Source: Flavobacteriales bacterium (GTDB lineage: Bacteria > Bacteroidota > Bacteroidia > Flavobacteriales_C > GCA-002722245). From it: a stretch of 33,862 bases of DNA. Every line of letters starts with the position of its first letter. Position 1 is the stretch's first letter. A model generated the notes under the pieces. That model did no database searches. It was not told the DNA's origin and was given only the letters and a program-made list of their open reading frames with translations. Below are positions 25,479 through 33,478 of the stretch, in pieces. The stretch spans positions 1-33,862 of the forward strand of contig JAQXEE010000098.1 of assembly GCA_029251005.1 (NCBI GenBank), read 5' to 3'. A program made the position numbers and the translations under genes.

Positions 25479-26639
25479 ATGAGAAATTATAACTTGTTTA
25501 TCCTGGCTATTTTATGCCAATTTACCTCATTAGCTAATTGGGCAGAGGTTGAAACGCCAACATCTGAAAATTTAAATAAACTTGAAATCATAGGCAATAT
25601 TGCTTTTTGTGTAGGTGAAAATGGCACTTTACTAAAAAGCACTAATTTTGGAGACACATGGAATCTATTAAACTCAAGTACTTCTTCAGAAATAACAAGT
25701 ATCAAATTTGTAACTGCTAATCTTGGATTCTTTACTACCATTGATGGTGAAATATTCAAAACACAAAATGGAGGGTCAAGTTGGACTGGTGAACAACTGC
25801 AAGACATTGGAGCATTAAACTGCGTAGATTTTCTTGATGAGAACACCGGATTAACAGCTGGTGATAACGGAAATATATTTAGAACCATCAATGGGGGTAA
25901 TACTTGGAACACTTTAGGAGGCCAATCTGTATTCGTTGTAAACGATATACTTTTAATGAATGACACACTAGCATTAAGCGTAGGGGCTCAGGGCTCTGTT
26001 CTGTCAAGTTCTGATTTAGGATTAACATGGACGCTTGTTTCTACGGAATCATTTGAATCATTCTCTGCTTTGGAGAAAAAAAATAATGAAGTTGCTATTT
26101 TCACAGGAACAAATGGAGTAATCGGTGAGTTTTCTGCCATTTCTATGAGCGTAGGTGAAATAAAAAGTATCGATTCTGAAAACGACTGGTTAACTGATTT
26201 AGAAGTCTTGGAGAACGGTAGGGTTTTCGCTGTTGGAAGAAATAGTTCAATACTAAGAACAAACAACGGCTGGAAAACACTAGATCTTGATTCTACTAAT
26301 GATATTCAAAGCATCAAATTTTTTAACGATACTTTAGGTCTAACTTGCGGATCAGATGGTAAAATATACAAAACTGAAACTGCAGGGGCACCAGTAGGCA
26401 CCAAATCTGTTTTAATTGAAAGGCTAAAAATCCACCCTAATCCAGCAAATAATGTTATAACACTATCAGAAAATTTCGAAAGGAAAAAGCTAGAAGTATT
26501 TGACATCAACGGTAAAAACATAATGAACATCAATATTACTTCTAACAATATTGATGTTTCAAACCTAGTTCAAGGGCAATACTTTTTACGAATATCTTCT
26601 CGTACTAAAATCTATTCAGGAAAGCTAATCGTCCTTTAA
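25479..26639 (+). CDS. Ycf48/BNR-like beta-propeller with T9SS type A sorting domain
   Basis: 386 residues from the ATG at 25479; a TTG 27 bases earlier lies inside the upstream gene and would place extra charged residues before the signal peptide (MRNYNLFILAILCQFTSLA). Residues about 22-305 are a propeller of repeats like NGTLLKSTNFGDTWNLL, GEIFKTQNGGSSWT and GNIFRTINGGNTWNTL, as in Ycf48 and BNR repeat proteins. Residues about 311-386 form the type A sorting domain (LKIHPNPANNVITLS ... VFDINGK ... LVQGQYFLRI), which directs T9SS export. It closes the adhesin operon. Why a type A client is placed with a type B adhesin and PorP/SprF is not known. Confidence 0.9.
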   Translation: MRNYNLFILAILCQFTSLANWAEVETPTSENLNKLEIIGNIAFCVGENGTLLKSTNFGDTWNLLNSSTSSEITSIKFVTANLGFFTTIDGEIFKTQNGGSSWTGEQLQDIGALNCVDFLDENTGLTAGDNGNIFRTINGGNTWNTLGGQSVFVVNDILLMNDTLALSVGAQGSVLSSSDLGLTWTLVSTESFESFSALEKKNNEVAIFTGTNGVIGEFSAISMSVGEIKSIDSENDWLTDLEVLENGRVFAVGRNSSILRTNNGWKTLDLDSTNDIQSIKFFNDTLGLTCGSDGKIYKTETAGAPVGTKSVLIERLKIHPNPANNVITLSENFERKKLEVFDINGKNIMNINITSNNIDVSNLVQGQYFLRISSRTKIYSGKLIVL

Positions 26640-26702
26640 TTACCAAAGATCCCAGATTACTAATATTGTACGAAAGGCTTTTCAACAAAACTTAACAGTA
26701 CT

Positions 26703-26728
26703 AAAATTAACTTTAATTGCTTAATTTT
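26703..26728 (+). terminator. weak AT-only hairpin after the adhesin operon
   Basis: AAAATTAA (26703-26710) and TTAATTTT (26721-26728) can pair across a 10-base loop and are followed by TATTCT, 64 bases after the last stop of the operon. The stem has no G or C, so this is only a possible terminator. Confidence 0.25.
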
Positions 26729-26774
26729 TATTCTACACTGCTAATTTTATAATTCAACTTTTCAGGTATGAAAC

Positions 26775-26805
26775 TTGAGAAATCTAAACTACAGGACAAT
26801 ATTTG
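26775..26805 (+). promoter_or_regulatory. candidate promoter for a small gene between the convergent giants
   Basis: TTG (26775-26777) and AATATTTG (26798-26805) are separated by 20 bases. This fits the Bacteroidota pattern of a -33 TTG and a -7 TAnnTTTG, with one base off in the -7 element. Transcription would start near 26811, 19 bases before the ATG at 26830. Confidence 0.4.
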
Positions 26806-26829
26806 AAATCAAATTTTAATTACCTAATT

Positions 26830-26946
26830 ATGAAAAATATTTTTCTTGAAAAGAAAATAGGAAGAACAATTAAACTTATAAATAAGCCAAGAATCATATC
26901 AGACAAAGAAGCCCTTATTAATAATCGATATAATTTTACAAAATAA
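26830..26946 (+). CDS. possible small protein or small-RNA gene (38 codons)
   Basis: An ATG at 26830 opens 38 codons ending in TAA at 26944-26946. The peptide starts MKNIFLEKKIGRTIKL, is basic and has no signal peptide or known motif. It is preceded by a promoter-like pair (26775-26805), and its stop overlaps the first base of the hairpin at 26946-26974, so promoter, frame and hairpin line up as one compact unit. The 356-base gap between the convergent genes (26640-26995) holds nothing else recognisable apart from the weak hairpin at 26703. A non-coding small RNA with a chance frame is equally possible. Confidence 0.35.
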   Translation: MKNIFLEKKIGRTIKLINKPRIISDKEALINNRYNFTK

Positions 26947-26974
26947 GGCCGAAATAGATATTTTATCTCGGCCT
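26946..26974. terminator. GC-rich hairpin terminator between convergent units
   Basis: AGGCCGA (26946-26952) and TCGGCCT (26968-26974) pair, and GATA/TATC inside can extend the stem with a small bulge. Read on the minus strand it follows the stop of the 1670-residue gene (26996) and is succeeded by TATTTTGTAAAATT. Read on the plus strand it follows the small frame and is succeeded by an AT-rich run. It is therefore probably a bidirectional terminator. Confidence 0.65.
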
Positions 26975-26995
26975 CTAAATAATCTAACAATATTT

Positions 26996-29900
26996 TTATT
27001 TTATTAAAGATACTGTTCCAAATACTTTGTGGCTGTCCCCAGTAAAAGGATCTTTCACAACTAATCTCCACACATAAACGTCAACTTGAGCACAATCTCC
27101 ACTTGAGGGAGCCAATTCAGTTACAGTACCGTCCCAACCTTTATATGGTGTTCTACTCTTCCAGATTAAGGTTCCCCATCTGTTGTAAATTCTAAAGTCA
27201 TAATCATCTCCTTCAATTAGGTTTCTGCCTAAAGGAAAGAAAACATCATTTATTCCATCTGCATTAGGTGTAAAAGCATTAGGGACAAAAATTGAAAATT
27301 TATCTATGATTGTAAGGGGTTTAATAATTGAATCAACACAACCATTAGCATTCGTTACTTTTAACTTAACATTTACAACATCCCCATTTGGAGAATCAAA
27401 AACAACTTGTGGATTTATAACATTTGATGTTTGTGGACTGGCTGTTGTAATTGAATCAGAAGCGAAAGGTAACTGAATATCCGTAAAATCCCACTCATAA
27501 GATACTACATCTGAAGAAGATAGGTCGTTAAAAGAAACTTGATTATCATCTACATCAATAACATCGGGGCTCCAACCAAAGTCAGCTTCTGGAAGCGCAT
27601 ATAAACACACTGCACTTGTAATAGTAGTATCACTTTTACATCCATTTGCATAAACGTTACTCAACTTAACATCATAGCATCCTGAAGTATTATATGTTTC
27701 TGAAACAGTTCCAGAAGTTTCATTTGAAACATTTAAGTTTCCAAAATCCCAGCTACTTTGAGTTGGAACCTCATCTGATTCATCTGTAAAGAAAGTCGTT
27801 AAAGGTACACAACCCGTTCTTGGTGTAACTGAGAAATTTGTTGAAGGAATTGATAAAACTTTAAAAGTAATATCATCTTGTGCGAAACAACCTTCTGTTA
27901 CACCATAAGTTACCTCATAATCACCCTCGATTGTTGGATTGAATGTTCCGTCAAGGCTCACACCTTCTCCACCCCAAACACCTCCTGGAGTTGTAGCAGC
28001 ATAAAACTGAATAATATCAGAACCAGCACAAACAGGAGACTGTTCAATAATCGTTGCATCAGGAGGGCCTACGACTTCAATATCAATAGTCTTAATATCC
28101 CCACATCTTGTATTTATAGTGTGAGTTATCGAATGAGTTCCAACTCCAGCGGTAGCAGGATCAAAAACACCTAACTCAGTATCAATAATTCCTGTACCAC
28201 TCCAAGTTCCGTTTGCAGTTCCCAATGGCAGTAAAGCAAATGGTAAATCAGTAAAACAAGCTGTATCAACAAACGCAATAGTTGCGTCCTCTCTTTTGAG
28301 TACATGAATCGTTATGAAGTCAGTAGCACTACATAAACCATTTTCAGCATCAAACGTCACAATATTATCGCCTAATGTAGCTGTTTTGGGATCGAAATCC
28401 CCTGTACTATTTACAGCACCTGACCATGTTGTTAAGGTAGATATTGAGGCTGAGGCGGTGAGGTTAACTACGGCATCATCAACGCATAAGGTATCCTGTT
28501 TTGTTATTGTAATAACAGGTAAGGCATCAATTACAAATTCAACAGTGTCAAACAAAGGACACGCACCAGCAAATCCATATTCTAACTCGAATATACCATC
28601 ACCAGAAGTTGCTGTATTAAAAATTGCTCCCGAAACATTCAATCCTCCATTCGTATTAGTGATTTCTCTCCAAACACCTCCAGATTCGGCAGTGGTTAAG
28701 ACTTCATCATTATGATCCTCACAAAATTTAAACGTTGTATTTGTTATTGTTGGGTCTGGTGTTCTATTAACTACAATATCTATTGTTTGAATGTCTCCAC
28801 AACTGCCACCAATAGTATAAGTTATTGTATGTATTCCATCTCCAGCTACAACAGGATCAAATACTCCAGTTGCTGCATCAACTCCTGTACCACTAAAAGA
28901 ACCTCCAGGATCTGCAACGTTTAGCGTTACTTGTGGATCTGAATCACAATAAGGCCCTACTTGAGTTATGGTTGCATCTAACTTATTAGTTGTTGTTACC
29001 CAAATAGTATCTTTGTCCCCACAAGGCCCTGATTGGGTATAAATCAACATTTCGTTTGTTACAATTCCTAAAGTTGCTAAATCAATTTCAATTTGAATTC
29101 CTGTTTGGATAACAGCGGTATTGTTATTCCAAGTACCACCTGCTTCTATAACAGAAAAGGTCGGGTTTGCATCTAATACACAAAGAGGTATTGTATCTTC
29201 TACAGAGTTAATCGTTGCATCTTTTAGAGGATTGATTGTTACATTCATCGAATCAACATGACCACACATCTCGCTAATGTAATAGTATAATTTAAACGTC
29301 CCCGAATGGTCGGTTGGATTTAATGTAATCCCTCCAAGCTCACTTCCTGACATAGTATCCGTTTTAAACCATACACCTCCGGAATTGGTCGAAGTAAGGT
29401 TAAAAACAGTGTCAACTGCACAGTAATCAATATGAGCAGACGTTATAGTCGCGTCTTTATCAGGTATTACTGTTACTAGCACAGTGTCTAAATCTCCACA
29501 TGGATCTGCTAAGTAGTAAATCAGATTAAACTCTCCAGCTCCATGTACCGCAGGATCAAATGATGTTCCACCCAATTCATTACCAGCTCCAGAGGTTGTG
29601 TCATTCACAAACCAAGTACCGGATAAATCACCAGTTAATAAAGCAATTGGAGGATCACTTTGGCAAATAGTACTATCAGGAGTTGCAATTGTAGCATTTT
29701 TAACTGCATCAACATGTATTGTTAAAGTAGTATCATTTCCACATTGTCCACCAATAGTATAATTTATAATATGATCTCCAGCTCCAGAGTTACTTGGTGT
29801 AAACTCTCCAAGCGCATCTGCATCTCCAGACCAAACTCCTGAGTCTGCTGATAAAGGTATAATCTCTAAAGTAACAGCAGGATCATTTGCACAATAAGGT

Positions 29901-32008
29901 CCTACTTTTTTAATTTCAGGATGTGGCCTTTCTATTACAACGACATCAATTGAGTCAGTATTAATACATCCTAAACTATCGGCCCCATATTTAACAGAAT
30001 AAACACCTGTGCCTAAAGCAAGAGGGTCAAATTCTCCTATCAAGGAAGGAAAGCCTTGGTCAATTTGCCAAGCGACTGCAGTTACATCGCCATTTCCTCC
30101 TAATACTGGTCCAGCAGTCATTATAACAGCAATAGAGTCGTCACAAAATGGACCAACTGGATCGATAATAATTGTTGGGATTTTCTTTACTTCGATATAC
30201 ATAGAGTCTTCGCAGGAATCATCCACTCTAAACATCAATTTATAAACACCATATTTAGTTCCTACAGCAGAAGCATCAAACAAGGTATCAGTACCTGAGT
30301 CATCAATTAAAGCATTAACACCAGGGGTTGACGGAACAGAATCTATTGTCCAAATTCCATCTCCACTTGCTGAGATTACAGCGGTATCTAACAAAAAAGT
30401 TTCCCCAACACAAATTGGTTCTGAATTACTAATATCAGCATCACAGCCGCATGTCCCTACTACAAAAACAATCGTGTCTTTTACGTCACAAATCTCAAAA
30501 TAGACTTCATATGTACCTGCTCCATCTGGCGCATCAAAAACACCTGTAATAGGATCTACAGTACAATTAGTACAAGCGTTAACTCCAGTTGTAGCAACCG
30601 AATATGCCTCTTTATAACTCGGGGTATTTTCAGCATCAGTACCCTTACAGATCCAATTCGTTTCTAAATTAACTGGTAAATCACATTCTGTTAACGGTTG
30701 AGGCTCTTCAATTTCAACCCAATCTTGTGGTGGAACAAACATATTTGGCAGCCCATAACCAACAGAGCCAGAACTTGCATTCAAACCTGTAAGGTTGATT
30801 AAACTTCCGTTTGAGGTTATAAAATCATCTCTATATGCCCATCCATTTGATTTAAATTGAGCCATATAAATTTCACCATCTCCTCCAAGTTTAACAGAAC
30901 CAATTGTTACATTTCCATCTCCTGTATTTCCAATTTCAGAATATGCGCCACTGGCTACGCTATACTCACCAAGTCGACCAAATAATGGTCCACTCCATGG
31001 ATCTGCTTGAAATGACACGTATAACTTACTTCCATCAGCAGAAAACTCACAATCATATGGATTAGATGCACCAACAGAACCGTCTCCAAATCCTACTGAC
31101 GAAGTAAAAACTCCATTAAGACAGTCAAAGTCTAAAATACTTACAGAATTTGTTGGATCCCAGGTTCCTGTTCCACAATGAAATGTTGCACCAGCTTTAA
31201 TATTTTGGTCTAAATTTGGATTTGGAGCAAACTCTAACGATGCTCTTTCATTTGAGTATTCTTGAGCCGGCTTTGCATGTACTTCAAAACCAATATCAGT
31301 AGTTACCGGAACAGGATTCAAACCTCCGCATTCTAATAAATATGCGAAGTATTTATTTGTTGTTGAACCTTCGATAGATTCATGCGTAACAATCCAAATA
31401 TCTAATCCATTTTGGTGAAAAGTACCCGCTACCTGCTCCGTACATCTATAACCTCCTAAACGATTGGCAGCTGAACAAGTATTAGTCTCTTTATCATATA
31501 TAAAATAGTTGAAGCCGTTTGTTATTCCGTTTTGTGCACCACCAATTGCATCATCAGTTGTAAATATGTAATAATCATTTTGATTTAATGGATGTTTGGT
31601 AATAAAAACCCCCTGAACAGCTGATCCAGTTGCTCCTCCAGTATTTTCTGCTCCAGTTTTAATCCCACCTGGAACAACAACCTCTGTACCTGTTCCGTCC
31701 CATAATTTAACACCATTGGTGAAAATAATAAGGTTACCATCTTCATCACTTGCTGACGCGCAAGATTCATAAGCTGTAAAAGGTGAACCAGCACCAATTT
31801 TAGTGGATACAGAAACTCCACCAATTCCATCAGCACCAAAAGTCATCATTTGAGCTTTACCTGAAAACCAATTGGTATGTGTTGGCCATTGCCATTGATT
31901 CAATGAAGCCGGACAAGTTCCTTGTCCAAAAGATGTATTTGAAAATGTAATAATTACTAAAAGAATAACCTTTGGTAATAATTTATTTAATGTTTTAATA
32001 AAACCCAT
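26996..32008 (-). CDS. giant Ig-like-repeat surface protein with T9SS type B (CHU_C) sorting domain
   Basis: 1670 residues. After a signal peptide (LPKVILLVIITFSNTSFGQ), residues about 30-430 form a propeller-like N-terminal region common to CHU_C proteins (NPYDCEFSADGSKLYVSF near 325). A Pro/Cys-rich stretch leads into 11 tandem Ig-like repeats of about 78 residues (about 528-1384), then two PKD-like domains (about 1385-1560, with SSWDFGN and VSYEWDF), and the C-terminal type B sorting domain (VPNAFTPNADGINDVF, YNRWGTLIWKS, WDGT). The export route should be the T9SS. It has no PorP/SprF neighbour on its own strand and converges on the adhesin operon. Function as an adhesin is inferred; no enzyme motif is seen. 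Confidence 0.93.
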   Translation of the reverse strand: MGFIKTLNKLLPKVILLVIITFSNTSFGQGTCPASLNQWQWPTHTNWFSGKAQMMTFGADGIGGVSVSTKIGAGSPFTAYESCASASDEDGNLIIFTNGVKLWDGTGTEVVVPGGIKTGAENTGGATGSAVQGVFITKHPLNQNDYYIFTTDDAIGGAQNGITNGFNYFIYDKETNTCSAANRLGGYRCTEQVAGTFHQNGLDIWIVTHESIEGSTTNKYFAYLLECGGLNPVPVTTDIGFEVHAKPAQEYSNERASLEFAPNPNLDQNIKAGATFHCGTGTWDPTNSVSILDFDCLNGVFTSSVGFGDGSVGASNPYDCEFSADGSKLYVSFQADPWSGPLFGRLGEYSVASGAYSEIGNTGDGNVTIGSVKLGGDGEIYMAQFKSNGWAYRDDFITSNGSLINLTGLNASSGSVGYGLPNMFVPPQDWVEIEEPQPLTECDLPVNLETNWICKGTDAENTPSYKEAYSVATTGVNACTNCTVDPITGVFDAPDGAGTYEVYFEICDVKDTIVFVVGTCGCDADISNSEPICVGETFLLDTAVISASGDGIWTIDSVPSTPGVNALIDDSGTDTLFDASAVGTKYGVYKLMFRVDDSCEDSMYIEVKKIPTIIIDPVGPFCDDSIAVIMTAGPVLGGNGDVTAVAWQIDQGFPSLIGEFDPLALGTGVYSVKYGADSLGCINTDSIDVVVIERPHPEIKKVGPYCANDPAVTLEIIPLSADSGVWSGDADALGEFTPSNSGAGDHIINYTIGGQCGNDTTLTIHVDAVKNATIATPDSTICQSDPPIALLTGDLSGTWFVNDTTSGAGNELGGTSFDPAVHGAGEFNLIYYLADPCGDLDTVLVTVIPDKDATITSAHIDYCAVDTVFNLTSTNSGGVWFKTDTMSGSELGGITLNPTDHSGTFKLYYYISEMCGHVDSMNVTINPLKDATINSVEDTIPLCVLDANPTFSVIEAGGTWNNNTAVIQTGIQIEIDLATLGIVTNEMLIYTQSGPCGDKDTIWVTTTNKLDATITQVGPYCDSDPQVTLNVADPGGSFSGTGVDAATGVFDPVVAGDGIHTITYTIGGSCGDIQTIDIVVNRTPDPTITNTTFKFCEDHNDEVLTTAESGGVWREITNTNGGLNVSGAIFNTATSGDGIFELEYGFAGACPLFDTVEFVIDALPVITITKQDTLCVDDAVVNLTASASISTLTTWSGAVNSTGDFDPKTATLGDNIVTFDAENGLCSATDFITIHVLKREDATIAFVDTACFTDLPFALLPLGTANGTWSGTGIIDTELGVFDPATAGVGTHSITHTINTRCGDIKTIDIEVVGPPDATIIEQSPVCAGSDIIQFYAATTPGGVWGGEGVSLDGTFNPTIEGDYEVTYGVTEGCFAQDDITFKVLSIPSTNFSVTPRTGCVPLTTFFTDESDEVPTQSSWDFGNLNVSNETSGTVSETYNTSGCYDVKLSNVYANGCKSDTTITSAVCLYALPEADFGWSPDVIDVDDNQVSFNDLSSSDVVSYEWDFTDIQLPFASDSITTASPQTSNVINPQVVFDSPNGDVVNVKLKVTNANGCVDSIIKPLTIIDKFSIFVPNAFTPNADGINDVFFPLGRNLIEGDDYDFRIYNRWGTLIWKSRTPYKGWDGTVTELAPSSGDCAQVDVYVWRLVVKDPFTGDSHKVFGTVSLIK
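27855..30425 (-). repeat. eleven tandem Ig-like protein repeats within the 1670-residue gene
   Basis: Each repeat has an early Cys in a context like GPYC.SDP, a GG.W or G.WSG turn, a FDP....G.G....Y segment, and a late Cys (often GSCGD, GPCGD or TRCGD). Most end at a D.TI or DATI linker that starts the next unit. Repeats differ clearly at DNA level; only short stretches such as CCACCAATAGTATAA recur, so the array is old rather than freshly expanded. Confidence 0.85.
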
Positions 32009-32188
32009 AAGTTTTTTTCTTAGCTATTTCACGTTTAAGACAATCAAAAACATTTAATGTTACACTTCTATTTATTGTTTTAAATGTATTTTTTAAGCTT
32101 TATAAATTTAAGGAAATAAATATAATCTCTGATTACCCAAAAAGATTAAGAACAGCTTAAAAAGCAAAAGAACAGTAAGGTTAAGTGA

Positions 32189-33439
32189 CTATTTCTTTTT
32201 ATTTTTTTGTTTCCTTTTTTTCTTCGGTGATTCGTTCTCTAAATCAAATTCAATTTGCGATAATAAATCACCTAAACTCTTCTCATTCGAAAGATCTAAA
32301 ATAGTTTGATATTCCTTTTTTGAAACTTCAATTTCTTGAATTTTCTTGCCCAGGAATTTTTCAATCTCAAATAGCAATGGAGCTTCACCTTCCGCAACAA
32401 ATGAGATTGCTTCCCCCTTTTGTTTCCCCCTTCCAGTTCTACCAATACGGTGAACATAATTCTCAACTAAATCTGGTAAATCATAATTCACTACAATCTC
32501 TACGTCAGGAATATCCACTCCACGCGCTGAAATATCTGTAGCAATTAATAACATACAGTCTCCCGCCTTAAAAGCCTTTAGAGCGGAATTTCTTTCGCTT
32601 TGCTCTTTTCCTCCGTGAATAATAAGCGAATCTACACCTACTCTCTCCATCGCTTTTACCACGCGTTCAGCCCTAACTTGAGTTCGTACAAAAACCAATA
32701 TTTTTCGTTCAGCATTTTGTTCCAGTAAGTTCTCTAAAAAGTATCTTTTATCATCCATTTCAACATTCGTCACATAATGACGAACATTTTTAGAGACAGG
32801 ATCTTTTGGAGATATTTGAATTCTTATCGCATTATTTACCAACGAATAAGCTAATTTTTTAATCTTAGCGTTAATTGTTGCAGAGAAAAATAAAGTTTGT
32901 CTGTGCTTTGGTAATCGTCCTAATATTCCCTCAATATCTTTATAAAATCCAAGATCAAGCATTCTATCAGCTTCATCTAAAATCAAGGTATTTACTCTGT
33001 TTAAACTTAAATGACCTTGAGATATTAAATCATACATCCTTCCCGGTGTGGTGATTAAAATATCTACGCCTTTATTTAATTTATGAATCTGAGGATCTTG
33101 CTCTACTCCACCTGTAATCGCAAATGACTTTACTGTTGTAAATTTTGATACCGCTTTAAAAACTTCTTGAATTTGTTGCGCTAATTCACGAGTTGGAACC
33201 ATAACTAAGCATCGAACACCATCTTTTCTTCCTTTTATTGATGACCTGAAAACCTTGTCTACTATAGGAATAGCAAACGCAGCTGTTTTCCCTGTACCTG
33301 TTTGAGCAATACCTAACACATCCTCTCCTTTAATAATTGCAGGAATTGATTTGAATTGAATATCAGTAGGTTTGCTAAAACCCATTCCCTCAACTCCTTT
33401 TTTAACTTCTTCTGTGATAGGGTAATTACTAAACTTCAT
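32189..33439 (-). CDS. DEAD-box RNA helicase, RhlE type
   Basis: 416 residues from the ATG at 33439; an upstream GTG at 33478 is in frame but precedes the promoter candidate and the family's normal N-terminus. Motifs: Q motif (SKPTDIQFK, 22-30), AQTGTGKT (45-52), PTRELA (82-87), TPGR (131-134), DEAD (155-158), SAT (186-188), ARGVDIP and HRIGRTGRG. The C-terminal tail ends in a Lys/Arg-rich stretch (PKKKRKQKNKKK), as in RhlE relatives that act on ribosome precursors or in RNA decay. It is a paralogue of the helicase at 10723, but its C-terminal extension is shorter. Confidence 0.94.
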   Translation of the reverse strand: MKFSNYPITEEVKKGVEGMGFSKPTDIQFKSIPAIIKGEDVLGIAQTGTGKTAAFAIPIVDKVFRSSIKGRKDGVRCLVMVPTRELAQQIQEVFKAVSKFTTVKSFAITGGVEQDPQIHKLNKGVDILITTPGRMYDLISQGHLSLNRVNTLILDEADRMLDLGFYKDIEGILGRLPKHRQTLFFSATINAKIKKLAYSLVNNAIRIQISPKDPVSKNVRHYVTNVEMDDKRYFLENLLEQNAERKILVFVRTQVRAERVVKAMERVGVDSLIIHGGKEQSERNSALKAFKAGDCMLLIATDISARGVDIPDVEIVVNYDLPDLVENYVHRIGRTGRGKQKGEAISFVAEGEAPLLFEIEKFLGKKIQEIEVSKKEYQTILDLSNEKSLGDLLSQIEFDLENESPKKKRKQKNKKK

Positions 33440-33444
33440 AGCTT

Positions 33445-33475
33445 CAAAGATACTGTAAATTAGACTTATTATAAA
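33445..33475 (-). promoter_or_regulatory. candidate promoter of the RhlE-type helicase gene, very close to the start codon
   Basis: On the minus strand TATCTTTG (33445-33452) matches TAnnTTTG exactly, and TTTA (33472-33475), one base off TTTG, lies 19 bases upstream. Only 5 bases separate the -7 element from the ATG at 33439, so the transcript would begin at or next to the start codon. Confidence 0.5.
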
Positions 33476-33478
33476 CAC

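Noticed and set aside
25487-25966. 159-codon minus-strand open frame opposite the Ycf48-like gene
   Set aside because: It lies entirely opposite a well-supported gene with signal peptide, propeller and sorting domain; its translation has no recognisable motif.
26820-27071. 83-codon minus-strand frame with hydrophobic C-terminus overlapping the end of the 1670-residue gene
   Set aside because: Starts inside the conserved type B sorting domain coding region in another frame and reads through the terminator hairpin.
28314-28715. 133-codon plus-strand frame opposite the Ig-like repeat gene
   Set aside because: Low-complexity Ser/Val/Pro-rich translation that mirrors the repeat composition of the coding strand; no start signals.
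27855-30425. Regularly spaced similar sequences suggesting a CRISPR or DNA satellite
   Set aside because: They are protein-level repeats of about 78 codons in one continuous reading frame, with low DNA identity and no spacer structure.
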